A DNA stretch of 64,000 bases from Halorientalis litorea. GTDB lineage: Archaea; Halobacteriota; Halobacteria; Halobacteriales; Haloarculaceae. Positions 35,606 through 44,030 of the stretch are shown here, one piece after another (the first letter of the stretch is position 1; each line of letters opens with the position of its first letter). Both the position numbers and the translations under genes were made by a program. The notes beneath the pieces were generated by a model, which was not told the DNA's origin, searched no databases, and saw only the letters and a program-made list of their open reading frames with translations. The stretch is taken from the NCBI RefSeq assembly GCF_023028225.1, contig NZ_CP095482.1, forward strand, positions 2,418,001 to 2,482,000, read 5' to 3'.

Positions 35606-35638
35606 CAAAAACCGAAGCCTCGTTCCACTCGGCTTCGG
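35606..35638 (-). terminator. Hairpin plus T-run terminator after nuoI
   Basis: On the minus strand, directly after the nuoI stop, lies an 8-bp perfect inverted repeat CCGAAGCC/GGCTTCGG (35631-35638 with 35612-35619), an 11-base loop and then TTTTTG. This is a bacterial-style arrangement; archaeal polymerase terminates mainly on U-runs, so it would be effective here. It would cut the nuoA-I message off from nuoJ-N. Confidence 0.65.
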
Positions 35639-35643
35639 AGCGG

Positions 35644-36105
35644 CTACTGATAATCCACTTCGCCTTCGCCCTCGCCGATCCACGCACCGCGGTCGGGTTC
35701 GCGGGATTCGAGCGGGTCGATGTCCTTGTACCACGGGACGTTCTTGAGCTGTTCCTTGTCGTAGACGAACTCGTCTTTCGTGTCCGCAGTGAACTCGAAG
35801 TTCTGCGTCAGCAGGATAGCGTCGACGGGACAGACCTCCTCACACAGGCGACAGTAGATGCACTGGCCGATGTGGAGGTTGTACTGCTCGCCGTTACGCT
35901 GTTCGTCCATGACGATTTGGATGGTGTCGTTCGGGCAGACGTTCTCACACTGCCGACACCAGATACACCGCTCCTGACTGAACTTGTGGACCCCACGGAA
36001 GCGGGGGCTCACGTCGGGTGCGGTTTCGGGGTACGCGACTGTGAACGTGTCCCCTTCGAGCGCGTGTTTCATCGTCGTTGCCATCGATTTGAGCAGTCCT
36101 ATCAT
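35644..36105 (-). CDS. nuoI: Complex I subunit I (Fe-S)
   Basis: 153 residues with two 4Fe-4S motifs, CIWCRQCENVCP and CIYCRLCEEVCP (near 50 and 95), which form the N6a/N6b clusters that carry electrons towards the quinone site. Length is normal for archaeal NuoI. A strong Shine-Dalgarno motif GGAGGTGA lies 7 bases before the ATG, one of the few good ones in the window. A 16-codon frame joins the nuoH stop to this start. The gene is the last of the first nuo block, followed at once by a terminator hairpin. Confidence 0.95.
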   Translation of the reverse strand: MIGLLKSMATTMKHALEGDTFTVAYPETAPDVSPRFRGVHKFSQERCIWCRQCENVCPNDTIQIVMDEQRNGEQYNLHIGQCIYCRLCEEVCPVDAILLTQNFEFTADTKDEFVYDKEQLKNVPWYKDIDPLESREPDRGAWIGEGEGEVDYQ

Positions 36106-36152
36106 TGGTGGTCACCTCCGGTCGTGGTCGTCGAAGCGGCGGCGCGGGCCAT
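36102..36152 (-). other. 16-codon ORF bridging nuoH and nuoI
   Basis: ATG at 36152 overlaps the nuoH stop (TGATG), and the 16-residue frame MARAAASTTTTGGDHQ ends in TGA overlapping the nuoI ATG (ATGA). It would keep ribosomes moving across the 46-base gap. The GGAGGTGA needed by nuoI is inside it, so the frame may be incidental. Confidence 0.25.
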
Positions 36153-37201
36153 CAGACGACCACCCCGACGATGATGGCCGTCAGCACGAGGTTGGCCAGC
36201 GAGAGGACGAGCAGTCCCTTCCAGCCGATTTGGATGAGTTGGTCGATACGAACCCTCGGGAGTGCCGACCGTGCCCACTGCGTGAACAGGAACACGGCCC
36301 AAATCTTGATGACGAACCAGACGATGCCCGGCAGCACCGGGCCGGCCGGCCCGCCGAGGAAGATGGTCGCCACGATGGCCCCGCCGAGGAACACGTGGAT
36401 GAACTCGCCCAAGTACAGGAGGACGAAGTAGACCGAGGAGTACTCGGTCTGGTACCCCGCGACGATTTCGGTCGGGGCCTCGGGGATGTCGAACGGGTTC
36501 CGTCCGACCTCCGCGAGGTTCGCCACCATGAACAGCACGAACGCGAACGGGTTCACGAAGGCGTACCACGACGGAATCGAGACGCCCGCGACCGAGACGA
36601 GCGTCTCGGTCTGTGCGGCGACGATTTCGCTCATCTGGAGCGTCCCCGCGAACAGCACCACCGAGACGCCGGTCAGGATGAGCGGAATCTCGTAGGCGAG
36701 GTTCTGCGCGACGGCGCGCAGACTCCCGAGGAACGAGTACTTGTTGTTCGAGGCGTAGCCGGCCATCACCAGCCCGACCGAGGCGATGGACGCGACGGCG
36801 AAGACGTAGGCCAGCCCCGTCTCGGGGTCGGCCACCTGAATGCCGTTGCCCATCGGGATGACCGCGAACCCGAGCAGGGCAGAACTCGCCAGCACGAGGG
36901 GCGCGAGGTCGTAGGCCGGCCGGTCGACGTTCTCCGGGACGATGAGTTCCTTCGACAGCAGGCGCACCGCGTCCGCGATGATAATCATCAGGCCGAACGG
37001 CCCGACGCGGTTGATGGCGATGCGGTCGGTGAACCGGGCGGTAATCTTCCGCTTGGCCCAGATGACCAGCGCGGTATTGGTCAGCATGAACGTGCCGACC
37101 AGTGCCGCGGCGATGAGCGAGACGAGGAAGAACTGGCCGGGGTCGTCGGCGTTCAGGCCGAGCAACCCAGCCAGTATGTCCGGTAGCGTGTGGTTCGACA
37201 T
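36152..37201 (-). CDS. nuoH: Complex I subunit H
   Basis: 349 residues with about eight transmembrane helices. The conserved loops ERRPAGLRP-type segments are replaced here by the Nuo/Fpo-type motif IAINRVGPFGLMIIIADAVR and by the late RNPFDIPEAPTEIVAGYQTE, both facing the quinone chamber. NuoH holds the quinone tunnel and links the Fe-S arm to the membrane arm. The ATG overlaps the nuoCD stop by one base (TAATG). Normal length. It is followed by a small bridging frame and nuoI. Confidence 0.94.
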   Translation of the reverse strand: MSNHTLPDILAGLLGLNADDPGQFFLVSLIAAALVGTFMLTNTALVIWAKRKITARFTDRIAINRVGPFGLMIIIADAVRLLSKELIVPENVDRPAYDLAPLVLASSALLGFAVIPMGNGIQVADPETGLAYVFAVASIASVGLVMAGYASNNKYSFLGSLRAVAQNLAYEIPLILTGVSVVLFAGTLQMSEIVAAQTETLVSVAGVSIPSWYAFVNPFAFVLFMVANLAEVGRNPFDIPEAPTEIVAGYQTEYSSVYFVLLYLGEFIHVFLGGAIVATIFLGGPAGPVLPGIVWFVIKIWAVFLFTQWARSALPRVRIDQLIQIGWKGLLVLSLANLVLTAIIVGVVV

Positions 37202-38871
37202 TACCGGTCCACCTCCCCGAGAACGATGTCGAGGCTACCGAGCGAGGCAATCATGTCGGGGATGAACTCGCCTTCGGACATCACCGGCAGCGTCTGGAGG
37301 TTCGAGAAGCACGGACTGCGAATCTTGAACCGTGCGGGCTTGTCGGTGCCGTCGGAACGCATGTAGACGCCCAGTTCGCCCTTCGCGGCCTCGATGGCCT
37401 CGTACACCTCCGTGTCGGGGTCGGGCTTGAGCGTGCGCGGCACGTTCGACTGTATTTCGCGTTCGTCCTCGGGCCAGTCTTCGAGCAGGTCGATACATTG
37501 CTCGACGATTTTGGCCGACTCCTCGACTTCCTGCATCCGCACGAGGACGCGGGCGTAGTTGTCACAGCCGTCCTCCGTCACCACGTCCCAGTCGAGTTCG
37601 GGGTAGTAGCCGTACGGGTCGTCGCGGCGCAGGTCGTAGTCGATGCCCGACGCGCGAGCGACCGGCCCCGTCGCGCCGTAGTTCTTGGCGGTTTCGGGCT
37701 CCAGAATCCCGGTGTCGACGCACCGAATCTGGAATATCTCGTTGCTCGTGATGAGGTTGTGGTACTCCTCCAACTTCTCCGGGAGGTCGTCGAGGAAGTC
37801 ACGCGTCTTCTCGAAGAACTCCTCCCGGGGCTCGGGAATGTCCCAGACGACCCCGCCGAGCCGGAAGTAGTTGTACATCATCCGCTGGCCCGTGAGGTCT
37901 TCGAGGATGTCCTGTGCCACTTCGCGGTCACGGAACGCGTACTGGAAGATGGCGGTGAAGTCGCCGTACACGTCCAGCGCGAACGTCCCGAGCGCGAGGA
38001 AGTGGCCCGTCATCCGCGAGAGTTCCGCCGACAGCGTCCGTAGTACCTGCGCGTAGTCGGGCACGTCGATGTCCGCTAGCGACTCGGCTGCGCGGGCGTA
38101 CGCCCACTCGTTGATGAGGTTCGCCGTGTAGTCCCAGCGGTCGGGGTACGGCATTATCTGGTGCCGGTACGTGCTCTGCTGGGCCATCTGCTCCTCACAG
38201 CGGTGGAGGTAGCCGATGTCCGGTTCGATGTCGGCGACCTGCTCGCCGTCGAGCACCGTCTTCACGTGGAGGACGCCGTGTGTCGCGGGGTGGTGGGGAC
38301 CGATGTTGACGAACATCGTGTCCGAGTCGTCACCCCGGCTGTGGTCCTCCTCCAGCGGGTTCGCGTGCTCTCGGAGCGAGACAATCTGTGGCTGGGTCTG
38401 GTTGTAGTCCTCCGAGAGCGGGTGCCCCTGCCACGTCTCGGGCAGGAGGATGCGGCGCAGGTCCGGGTGGTCCTCGTACTCGATGCCGACGAGGTCGTAG
38501 GCCTCCCGCTCGTGCCAGTCTGCCGTGCGGAACACGTCGTTGGCACTCTGGCTGACCGGGTCGTCACGGCTGGTCGGGACGACGACCGAGAGTTGCTGTG
38601 TCGGGTCGTCGAACTTCTTCAGGTGGTAGATAGACTCGTAGCGGTCCTGATACTCCTGTGCGGTGACCAGCGAGAGGTGGTCGAAGCCAGCCTCGTTTTT
38701 GAGCGTCGAGAGGACGTCCTGTACCGCGTCCGGGCGGATGACGAACCCTTCGGCGTTGACGTGCTCCTCGCGGTCGATGACCGCGTCGCCCAGCAAGGCC
38801 GCGAGCGCGTCGTAGTCGAGGCCGTCCTCCGTGACGCCGACTTCGCTGGGGCTCGGTTTCTCCAGGCTCAT
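37201..38871 (-). CDS. nuoCD: Complex I fused subunits C and D
   Basis: 556 residues. The N-terminal NuoC part (about 1-160) includes ATSxxR-like AYDLVGIEYEDHPDLRRILLP (in part VGIEYEDHPDLRRILLP), and the C-terminal NuoD part (about 170-556) begins VNIGPHHPATHGVLHVKTVL (near 168). The NuoD quinone-site residues His-Pro-Ala-Thr-His are visible as GPHHPATHG. Fusion of C and D is common in archaea and some bacteria. The ATG overlaps the nuoB stop by 4 bases (ATGA), and the 3' end overlaps nuoH. Confidence 0.95.
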   Translation of the reverse strand: MSLEKPSPSEVGVTEDGLDYDALAALLGDAVIDREEHVNAEGFVIRPDAVQDVLSTLKNEAGFDHLSLVTAQEYQDRYESIYHLKKFDDPTQQLSVVVPTSRDDPVSQSANDVFRTADWHEREAYDLVGIEYEDHPDLRRILLPETWQGHPLSEDYNQTQPQIVSLREHANPLEEDHSRGDDSDTMFVNIGPHHPATHGVLHVKTVLDGEQVADIEPDIGYLHRCEEQMAQQSTYRHQIMPYPDRWDYTANLINEWAYARAAESLADIDVPDYAQVLRTLSAELSRMTGHFLALGTFALDVYGDFTAIFQYAFRDREVAQDILEDLTGQRMMYNYFRLGGVVWDIPEPREEFFEKTRDFLDDLPEKLEEYHNLITSNEIFQIRCVDTGILEPETAKNYGATGPVARASGIDYDLRRDDPYGYYPELDWDVVTEDGCDNYARVLVRMQEVEESAKIVEQCIDLLEDWPEDEREIQSNVPRTLKPDPDTEVYEAIEAAKGELGVYMRSDGTDKPARFKIRSPCFSNLQTLPVMSEGEFIPDMIASLGSLDIVLGEVDR

Positions 38872-39566
38872 GGCGAATCAGTCCAGTTGTACCGCATGAC
38901 GAGGTCGTCCTCGTCGATTTGGTCGGCGAGTTTGTTCACGAGTTCGTCCGGTTCGAGGTCACCGAACTCTTCGAGTTCGTACGGCTTGACCGTCACCGGG
39001 GCGGACTCGCCGTTGGCGATGCGTTCTTGAAGCTTCGCGACGCCGTAGACGAGGGCTTCGGGACGGGGCGGACAGCCCGGGACGTGGATGTCGACCGGAA
39101 TGACCTCCTCCGCGCCCTTGACGACGTTGTAGCCCTCTTGGAACGGGCCACCGGAAATCGTACACGACCCCATGCCGACGACGAACTTCGGCTCGGGCAT
39201 CTGGTCGTAGACTCGCTTCATCCGCGGGGCGAACTTCGAGACGATGGTCCCCGGCACGATAATCACGTCGGCCTGTCGCGGGGAGGCCCGCGGGACACCC
39301 GCGCCGAAGCGGTCGAGGTCGTGCTTGATGGCGTAGGTGTGTATCATCTCGATGCTGCAGCAGGCGATACCGAACTGCAACATGAACATCGAAGAGCCCC
39401 GAACCCAGTTCATGAACTTGTCGAACTTGGTGAGGATGAACGGGGACGCTCCCAGTGCTTCTCGGAGGGGAGAGTTGAACCGGTTGTCCGCGCCAGTGCC
39501 CATCCGGGCCTCCTGTGTGGACTGCAACTCGGTACTCGAACCGTCTGGTTGGTCCTGACTGCTCAT
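38868..39566 (-). CDS. nuoB: Complex I subunit B (N2 Fe-S cluster)
   Basis: 232 residues. The N2 cluster cysteines appear in [15 protein letters not shown] (adjacent Cys-Cys), [11 protein letters not shown] and [15 protein letters not shown]2 gives electrons to quinone. The first 40 residues ([20 protein letters not shown]) are a polar extension longer than in bacterial NuoB. I chose the ATG at 39566, which overlaps the nuoA stop as ATGA; a longer frame to 39608 lies inside nuoA. Neighbours are nuoA and nuoCD in the usual order. Confidence 0.95.
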   Translation of the reverse strand: MSSQDQPDGSSTELQSTQEARMGTGADNRFNSPLREALGASPFILTKFDKFMNWVRGSSMFMLQFGIACCSIEMIHTYAIKHDLDRFGAGVPRASPRQADVIIVPGTIVSKFAPRMKRVYDQMPEPKFVVGMGSCTISGGPFQEGYNVVKGAEEVIPVDIHVPGCPPRPEALVYGVAKLQERIANGESAPVTVKPYELEEFGDLEPDELVNKLADQIDEDDLVMRYNWTDSP

Positions 39567-39973
39567 TGTTTCACGTTCCGTGTCTCGGTCCGCGGTGAGC
39601 GGACCCACTTGACCGCGCCGTTACGCCATGCCCACCCGAGACCGACGACGAGAACACCGATGAACACGAGCATCGGAACCAGTACGGTCGTGAGGCTCAC
39701 ACCACTCTCGAGCGCGCTTCGGTAGATGACCGTCCACGGGAAGATGAGGACAGTCTCGATGTCGAAGACGACGAACAGCAGTGCGACCATGTAGTACTGG
39801 ATGTTGAACCGAATGCGGGTGTCACCCGTCGGTATCTCGCCGCTCTCGTACGTGGACCGCTTTCCTTGCTCGGGCACGCTCGGCCGGAGAAGTTTCGATA
39901 CCGCCATCATCCCGAGTGGGATGAGGAGGCCGACCAGCGCCAGCGCCCCGATGGCTATCCATGGATTACCCAT
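39563..39973 (-). CDS. nuoA: Complex I subunit A
   Basis: 136 residues with three transmembrane helices (about 5-25, 60-80 and 90-112). The conserved NuoA/ND3 loop is YESGEIPTGDTRIRFNIQYY, followed by LLFVVFDIETVLIFPW with the buried Glu and Asp of the proton path. It starts the nuoA-B-CD-H-I block. I use the ATG at 39973; the open frame extends to 40078 but the extra residues are polar and not NuoA-like. An A/T stretch CCCTTATG lies about 45 bases upstream on this strand. Confidence 0.93.
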   Translation of the reverse strand: MGNPWIAIGALALVGLLIPLGMMAVSKLLRPSVPEQGKRSTYESGEIPTGDTRIRFNIQYYMVALLFVVFDIETVLIFPWTVIYRSALESGVSLTTVLVPMLVFIGVLVVGLGWAWRNGAVKWVRSPRTETRNVKQ

Positions 39974-40119
39974 CCGTGTACACCTATCGTTTTGCCGGTT
40001 AGGAACGCCGGTACATAAGGGTTCATTGTTCCAGATTCGTTGCGATACGGGCGAGCTGCTGTCCGTTCCCGCCGACACCGCCGCTATGCCTCCCTGACGC
40101 GTGAAAAAGCGCGGCCGCT

Positions 40120-40252
40120 TCAGGGGCGTTCGAACTCGTCGACAGCGATGTCGAGTTCCACGTTGCCGTCACTGTCGTTTCTCGTCCGGACCCCGTGGAG
40201 ATGCCGACCTGTCGAGTCCTCACACGCAGAAGCACCGGCGTACCCGCCCCTG
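40120..40252 (-). pseudogene. Possible remnant of a small acidic protein gene
   Basis: On the minus strand one frame reads ...CEDSTGRHLHGVRTRNDSDG then NVELDIAVDEFERP and a TGA at 40122-40120. It has typical haloarchaeal acidic composition and codon use. A run GCTTTTTC follows the stop. No in-frame ATG or GTG precedes it, so this may be the tail of a lost or frameshifted gene. Another frame, from GTG 40235 (70 codons), lies 28 bases after a TAAAAT box but has poor codon use. Neither is secure. Confidence 0.25.
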
Positions 40253-40283
40253 ACTGATGATTTTACACGTAGGGGTGGAATCA

Positions 40284-40288
40284 AAAAT
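40284..40288 (-). terminator. T-run downstream of purE
   Basis: The minus strand reads GAGATTTTTGATT about 55 bases after the purE stop. A run of five T is a plausible archaeal termination site. I see no strong hairpin before it. Confidence 0.4.
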
Positions 40289-40343
40289 CTCGGCGGCAGT
40301 ACCGTCCGACGACGAGGCAGGGACAGTGAGTCGGAACCCGGCG

Positions 40344-40985
40344 TCAGTCCTCACGCTCGCGGAAGCCCGGCGTTCCGAGTTCGTGGAGGGCGCGGGACAC
40401 GTCGCCCACGTCGCGCTGGAGTCCCTCGTGGTATGCCACCAACCGCTCGCGGAGTTCGGGGTGCTGGCGTGCGAGCATCTGGACCGCAGAGAGTGCCGCG
40501 TTGAAGGACTTCCCGGCGTCGACGGCCACCAGCGGCGCGCCCTGTGGCATTCCGATGACCGAATCGACCGACTTCTCCTGTACCGGGACGCCGACGACCG
40601 GCAGGGGGTACGCGATGGAGGCGGTCATGTTCGGGAGGTCCGCCGACTTGCCGCCCGCACCCGCGATGATGACGTCGAGCCCCCGGTCTTCGGCCGTCTC
40701 CGCGTACGCGTACATCAGTTCCGGCGTCCGGTGTGCCGAGACGACGTACGTCTCGAAGGTGAAACGTGTTTCCGGCGGGTCGTCGTAGTCGGTCAGTTCC
40801 GCGAAGCCGAGTTCCTCCGTCAACACGTCGTAGGCTCCGGGCCGCCCCGACTCGGACCCGGCCATCACGTCGAGGTCCGAGTCCGAGCCCATCACGATGC
40901 CAATTTCCGGGGTCTCCTCTGGGTCTCTGTCACGCTGTGCCTCTGCTCGCAGGTCGTCGATGAGTGACTGAACGCTGTCTGTCAT
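40344..40985 (-). CDS. purE: N5-carboxyaminoimidazole ribonucleotide mutase PurE
   Basis: 213 residues. The active-site motifs are GIVMGSDSDLDVM (about 28-40), YVVSAHRTPELMYAYAE (trimmed) with the catalytic His, and IIAGAGGKSADLPNMTAS. It shifts the carboxyl group of N5-CAIR to CAIR in purine synthesis. It has an N-terminal acidic extension of about 25 residues and a longer C-terminal tail than bacterial PurE (about 165). The ATG overlaps the purK stop as ATGA. Partner purK lies upstream in the same operon. Confidence 0.94.
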   Translation of the reverse strand: MTDSVQSLIDDLRAEAQRDRDPEETPEIGIVMGSDSDLDVMAGSESGRPGAYDVLTEELGFAELTDYDDPPETRFTFETYVVSAHRTPELMYAYAETAEDRGLDVIIAGAGGKSADLPNMTASIAYPLPVVGVPVQEKSVDSVIGMPQGAPLVAVDAGKSFNAALSAVQMLARQHPELRERLVAYHEGLQRDVGDVSRALHELGTPGFRERED

Positions 40986-42142
40986 TGGAAGGTGAGTTGG
41001 TCACGCAGGTCCCGTGCTCGACGCAGTACCGCGTCGCGGTCCGCTCCGGTGACGGTCAGATGCCCCATCTTCCGGAGCGGGTACACCTCGCGTTTCCCGT
41101 ACCAGTGGAGGTGAGCGCGGTCCGCCTCGAACACCGCGTCCTCGCCGCGGAGTTCGGCCCGGACGCGCTCGTCCACGTCGCCGAGGAGGTTCGCCGAGGC
41201 CGTCGGGAACCGGCGGTCGGTCGACCCGAGCGGTCGCCCCGTCACGGCCCGGACGTGTTGCTCGAACTGCGAGGTGTGACACCCCTCGATAGTCCAGTGA
41301 CCCGAGTTGTGCGGCCGGGGAGCAATCTCGTTCAAGAGTATCTCGTCGCCGGTGTCGAACAGTTCGATGCCGTAGACACCGCGGCCCGACATCACGTCGA
41401 GTACGTCGCGCGCGACTTCGCGCGCGGCGTCACGCCGCCCCGCGTCGGCCCGCGGCGGCGAGACGGTCGACCGGAGAATCTCCGCCTCGTGGACCGTCTC
41501 GGTCACGGGGAAGGTGTCCCGCTCGTCCGTTCCGCGACAGCCCATCACCGCCAGTTCCCGCTCGAAGTCGACGAACTCCTCGACCATCGCCGGGCCGGCG
41601 ATGTCTGCGTAGGCCCGCGCCACGTCCTCGGGCGTCTCGACGAGGACGTTCCCGCGGCCGTCGTAGCCGCCCTGTCGGGCTTTGAGCATCGCCGGGTAGC
41701 CCAACTCTTCGAGTGCCGCCCGGAGGTCTGCCTCCGAGTCGACCTGCCGGAACTCCGGCACCGGAACTCCGGCCTCGGCCAGTTTCTGCTTCTGGACGAG
41801 TTTGTCCTGAATGAGCCGCAGGGTGTCTGGGTGTGGGTGGACCGGCACGTCGTGGTCCTCGCTCACCTGCGCCAGCAGGTCGGGGTTGGCCAACTCGATC
41901 TCGAACGTGAGATAGTCGACGCGCGCGGCGAGTTCGTCCACGGTCGCCGCGTCGTCGAAGTCACCGACGAGTTGGTCGCGGACGACGGGTGCGGCGGGCG
42001 CGTCCGCCGTGGGGTCGGAGACGACGACTTCCACGCCGAGCGGCGCGGCCGCTTCGCCGAGCATCCGCCCCAACTGTCCGCCGCCGACGACCCCGAGCGT
42101 CGGCCCTGGCGACGTGAGTGTCATCACGGACGGCTTCCCCAC
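40982..42142 (-). CDS. purK: N5-carboxyaminoimidazole ribonucleotide synthase PurK
   Basis: 386-residue ATP-grasp enzyme. The N-terminal motif TLGVVGGGQLGRMLGEAAAP (residues 13-32) and the late NEIAPRPHNSGHWTIEGC (near 310) are PurK hallmarks. It carboxylates AIR to N5-CAIR using ATP and bicarbonate. It is directly followed by purE (ATGA overlap) and preceded by a gene for an Agl23-like membrane protein 28 bases upstream. The first codons read MGKPSVMTLTSPG; the ATG at 42124 (MTLTSPG) would be a shorter start. Confidence 0.95.
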   Translation of the reverse strand: MGKPSVMTLTSPGPTLGVVGGGQLGRMLGEAAAPLGVEVVVSDPTADAPAAPVVRDQLVGDFDDAATVDELAARVDYLTFEIELANPDLLAQVSEDHDVPVHPHPDTLRLIQDKLVQKQKLAEAGVPVPEFRQVDSEADLRAALEELGYPAMLKARQGGYDGRGNVLVETPEDVARAYADIAGPAMVEEFVDFERELAVMGCRGTDERDTFPVTETVHEAEILRSTVSPPRADAGRRDAAREVARDVLDVMSGRGVYGIELFDTGDEILLNEIAPRPHNSGHWTIEGCHTSQFEQHVRAVTGRPLGSTDRRFPTASANLLGDVDERVRAELRGEDAVFEADRAHLHWYGKREVYPLRKMGHLTVTGADRDAVLRRARDLRDQLTFQ

Positions 42143-42170
42143 CGACTCGCTTAAGAGTTGCCAAGCCGGG

Positions 42171-43922
42171 TCAGGACGGCGGTTCGACCTCTTGTCGCGA
42201 CTCGTTCACGTAGTCCGGGTGGAACAGAATCAGCGTCTCCGTGTTGTAGGTCCGCAGTTCGTAGGTCGCAGTCCAGTAGTCGGGGAACTGCCGGCGGACG
42301 GTGGCGTTCTCGGACTGGCGCGTGATGACGATGGGTGGGTTCTCGGCGGCTTTCTCGGGGAGGTCTGCACTCGTCTCGGCACAGTCGACCGTCGCGTTGT
42401 GGGCCGCGAAATACCACGGGAGTGGCAGCGAGTCGAACCACGCTGCACACGCCGGGGTACGCTCTGCCTCCTCATCTCCGTCGACGAAGTAGTCGCCGTA
42501 CAGCAACACGTCAGTGCCGTTGTTGGCCGCGGCCGCGACCTCCATTCGGTCCAGTGCCGGCTGGAGGTTGTCGCCGGGTTGGGCGTACTGGACTATCTCG
42601 TTCTCCTCGGCTTGTGGCGCGAGGTAGACGCCCCAGACGCTCGCCCCCGCGATGCCCGCGACGAGGACGACTAGCAGGACGGCGGCGATGCCGACGCCGA
42701 GGTGGTCGTCTTCCGCGAGCGCGCCGCGCCCCCAGCGGACCAGCAACGCCCCGCCGACGGCCGCCGGTATCACGAGCGGGACGGCGGCGTTGAGCGTCGC
42801 CCACGGTGCCATGATGTCGGTTACGATTGGGTAGCCGAGCACCGAGACGAACCCCCAGTACGCCGCGAAGGACACGAGGTCACTCGGCCCCGCCTCGGCG
42901 TAGCGGTCGACCACGAACCCGACGACTGCGAGCAGACAGACGACCGGCGCGCCGTAGGCAAGCGTCCGCACGAAGTCACCGAGATACGGCAGGTAGGCGT
43001 GGTCTTGGTGGCCGCCGCCGACCCACGAGGAGTAGAACTCCGTCCACGACCCGACCGTCGCCTCCCGAAGCACCTCCGGAAGTATCGAGGGGTTCGCCGC
43101 GACGTTGTTCAACCCAATCGCAGTCGGGTCGCCAGCCCGCGGCGCGTAGAACCACACCACGACGAACAGGAACTCGGCGAGGCCGACGACGAGGAACGGC
43201 CACCACCGCCGGAGGCCACCGCCGACGCGCCGCAGGTGACCCCCGGTCACGTCCGTCCAGTCCTCGCCCTCGTCGGCGGCGACGAACAAGCGGTGGTCGA
43301 GCAGGAGGACGGCCGCCCCGAGCCACGTCACGAGGTAGAGGATGGCGTTCTCCTTTGCGGTGAAGGCGACGGCGACGAGCGCGATGCCCCCGAAGAACGC
43401 GGGCTTGCTCCCGAAGTCGACGACGCGGACGAACAGGACGAACGCCGCGAACATCGAGAAGGCGACGATGGGGTCGCCGCGCATGAACCGCGAGTAGTAG
43501 AGGGCGATGGGCGTGACGGCGAGAAAGGCGGCCACGAGCAGCGTCTCGCTGTCACGGAGGCGGTGTCGGAGGCCCAACGCTGACATCGGGAGGAGGCCGC
43601 CGAGGACCGCGGGCGCGAGCCGCATCGCCGCGTCCGTGTTGCCGAACAGGCCGAACAGGACCCGGTTGACGTGGTGGTAGAAGGGGCCGTGGATGATGGC
43701 GTCGTACTCGTAGTTGTTGGTTCGCACGAACTCGAGAATCCACCAACCGACGCGGCCCTCGTCCCAGTGAGCGGTCCGTTCGCCCAGCGCGACCAGACGG
43801 AGCAGGAGGGCGACCAGTACGACGCCGACGACGGCGAGCGTCAGGCGGTCGACGCCGAAGCGTGTCTCGGTCTCGGACCAGCGGGCGGTGGGCGTGGTCT
43901 CGTCGTCCTCGACCGTTGCCAT
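42171..43922 (-). CDS. agl23: Agl23-like/TIGR03663 multi-pass membrane protein
   Basis: 583 residues with about 12 transmembrane helices, resembling the GT39/PMT-type glycosyltransferase C superfamily. The early motif AHWDEGRVGWWILEFVRTNN with an acidic residue after the first helix, and YYSRFMRGDPIVAF, are typical of TIGR03663, known in haloarchaea as flippase-activity-associated protein Agl23. It may act on dolichol-phosphate-linked glycans for protein N-glycosylation. The soluble C-terminal part (about 445-583) has several cysteines (TPACAAWFD, TVDCAETSADL). No other agl genes are nearby. The symbol follows the family name only. Confidence 0.7.
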   Translation of the reverse strand: MATVEDDETTPTARWSETETRFGVDRLTLAVVGVVLVALLLRLVALGERTAHWDEGRVGWWILEFVRTNNYEYDAIIHGPFYHHVNRVLFGLFGNTDAAMRLAPAVLGGLLPMSALGLRHRLRDSETLLVAAFLAVTPIALYYSRFMRGDPIVAFSMFAAFVLFVRVVDFGSKPAFFGGIALVAVAFTAKENAILYLVTWLGAAVLLLDHRLFVAADEGEDWTDVTGGHLRRVGGGLRRWWPFLVVGLAEFLFVVVWFYAPRAGDPTAIGLNNVAANPSILPEVLREATVGSWTEFYSSWVGGGHQDHAYLPYLGDFVRTLAYGAPVVCLLAVVGFVVDRYAEAGPSDLVSFAAYWGFVSVLGYPIVTDIMAPWATLNAAVPLVIPAAVGGALLVRWGRGALAEDDHLGVGIAAVLLVVLVAGIAGASVWGVYLAPQAEENEIVQYAQPGDNLQPALDRMEVAAAANNGTDVLLYGDYFVDGDEEAERTPACAAWFDSLPLPWYFAAHNATVDCAETSADLPEKAAENPPIVITRQSENATVRRQFPDYWTATYELRTYNTETLILFHPDYVNESRQEVEPPS

Positions 43923-44030
43923 TGTACCAGGGGACGCTCCCGGGGATTAGAATCCTTGTGTTTGTCAGCGCGGCGGCAGGCGCGAGTCCCGAACGGTATT
44001 TCTTTAGGTGCCCGTTTCCATCGCGGAGAC

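Noticed and set aside
40023-40235. 70-codon minus-strand frame from GTG 40235
   Set aside because: A TATA-like box is well placed, but codon use is poor and the residues (many Ser, Thr, Ala) show no family; kept only as an alternative to the remnant noted there.
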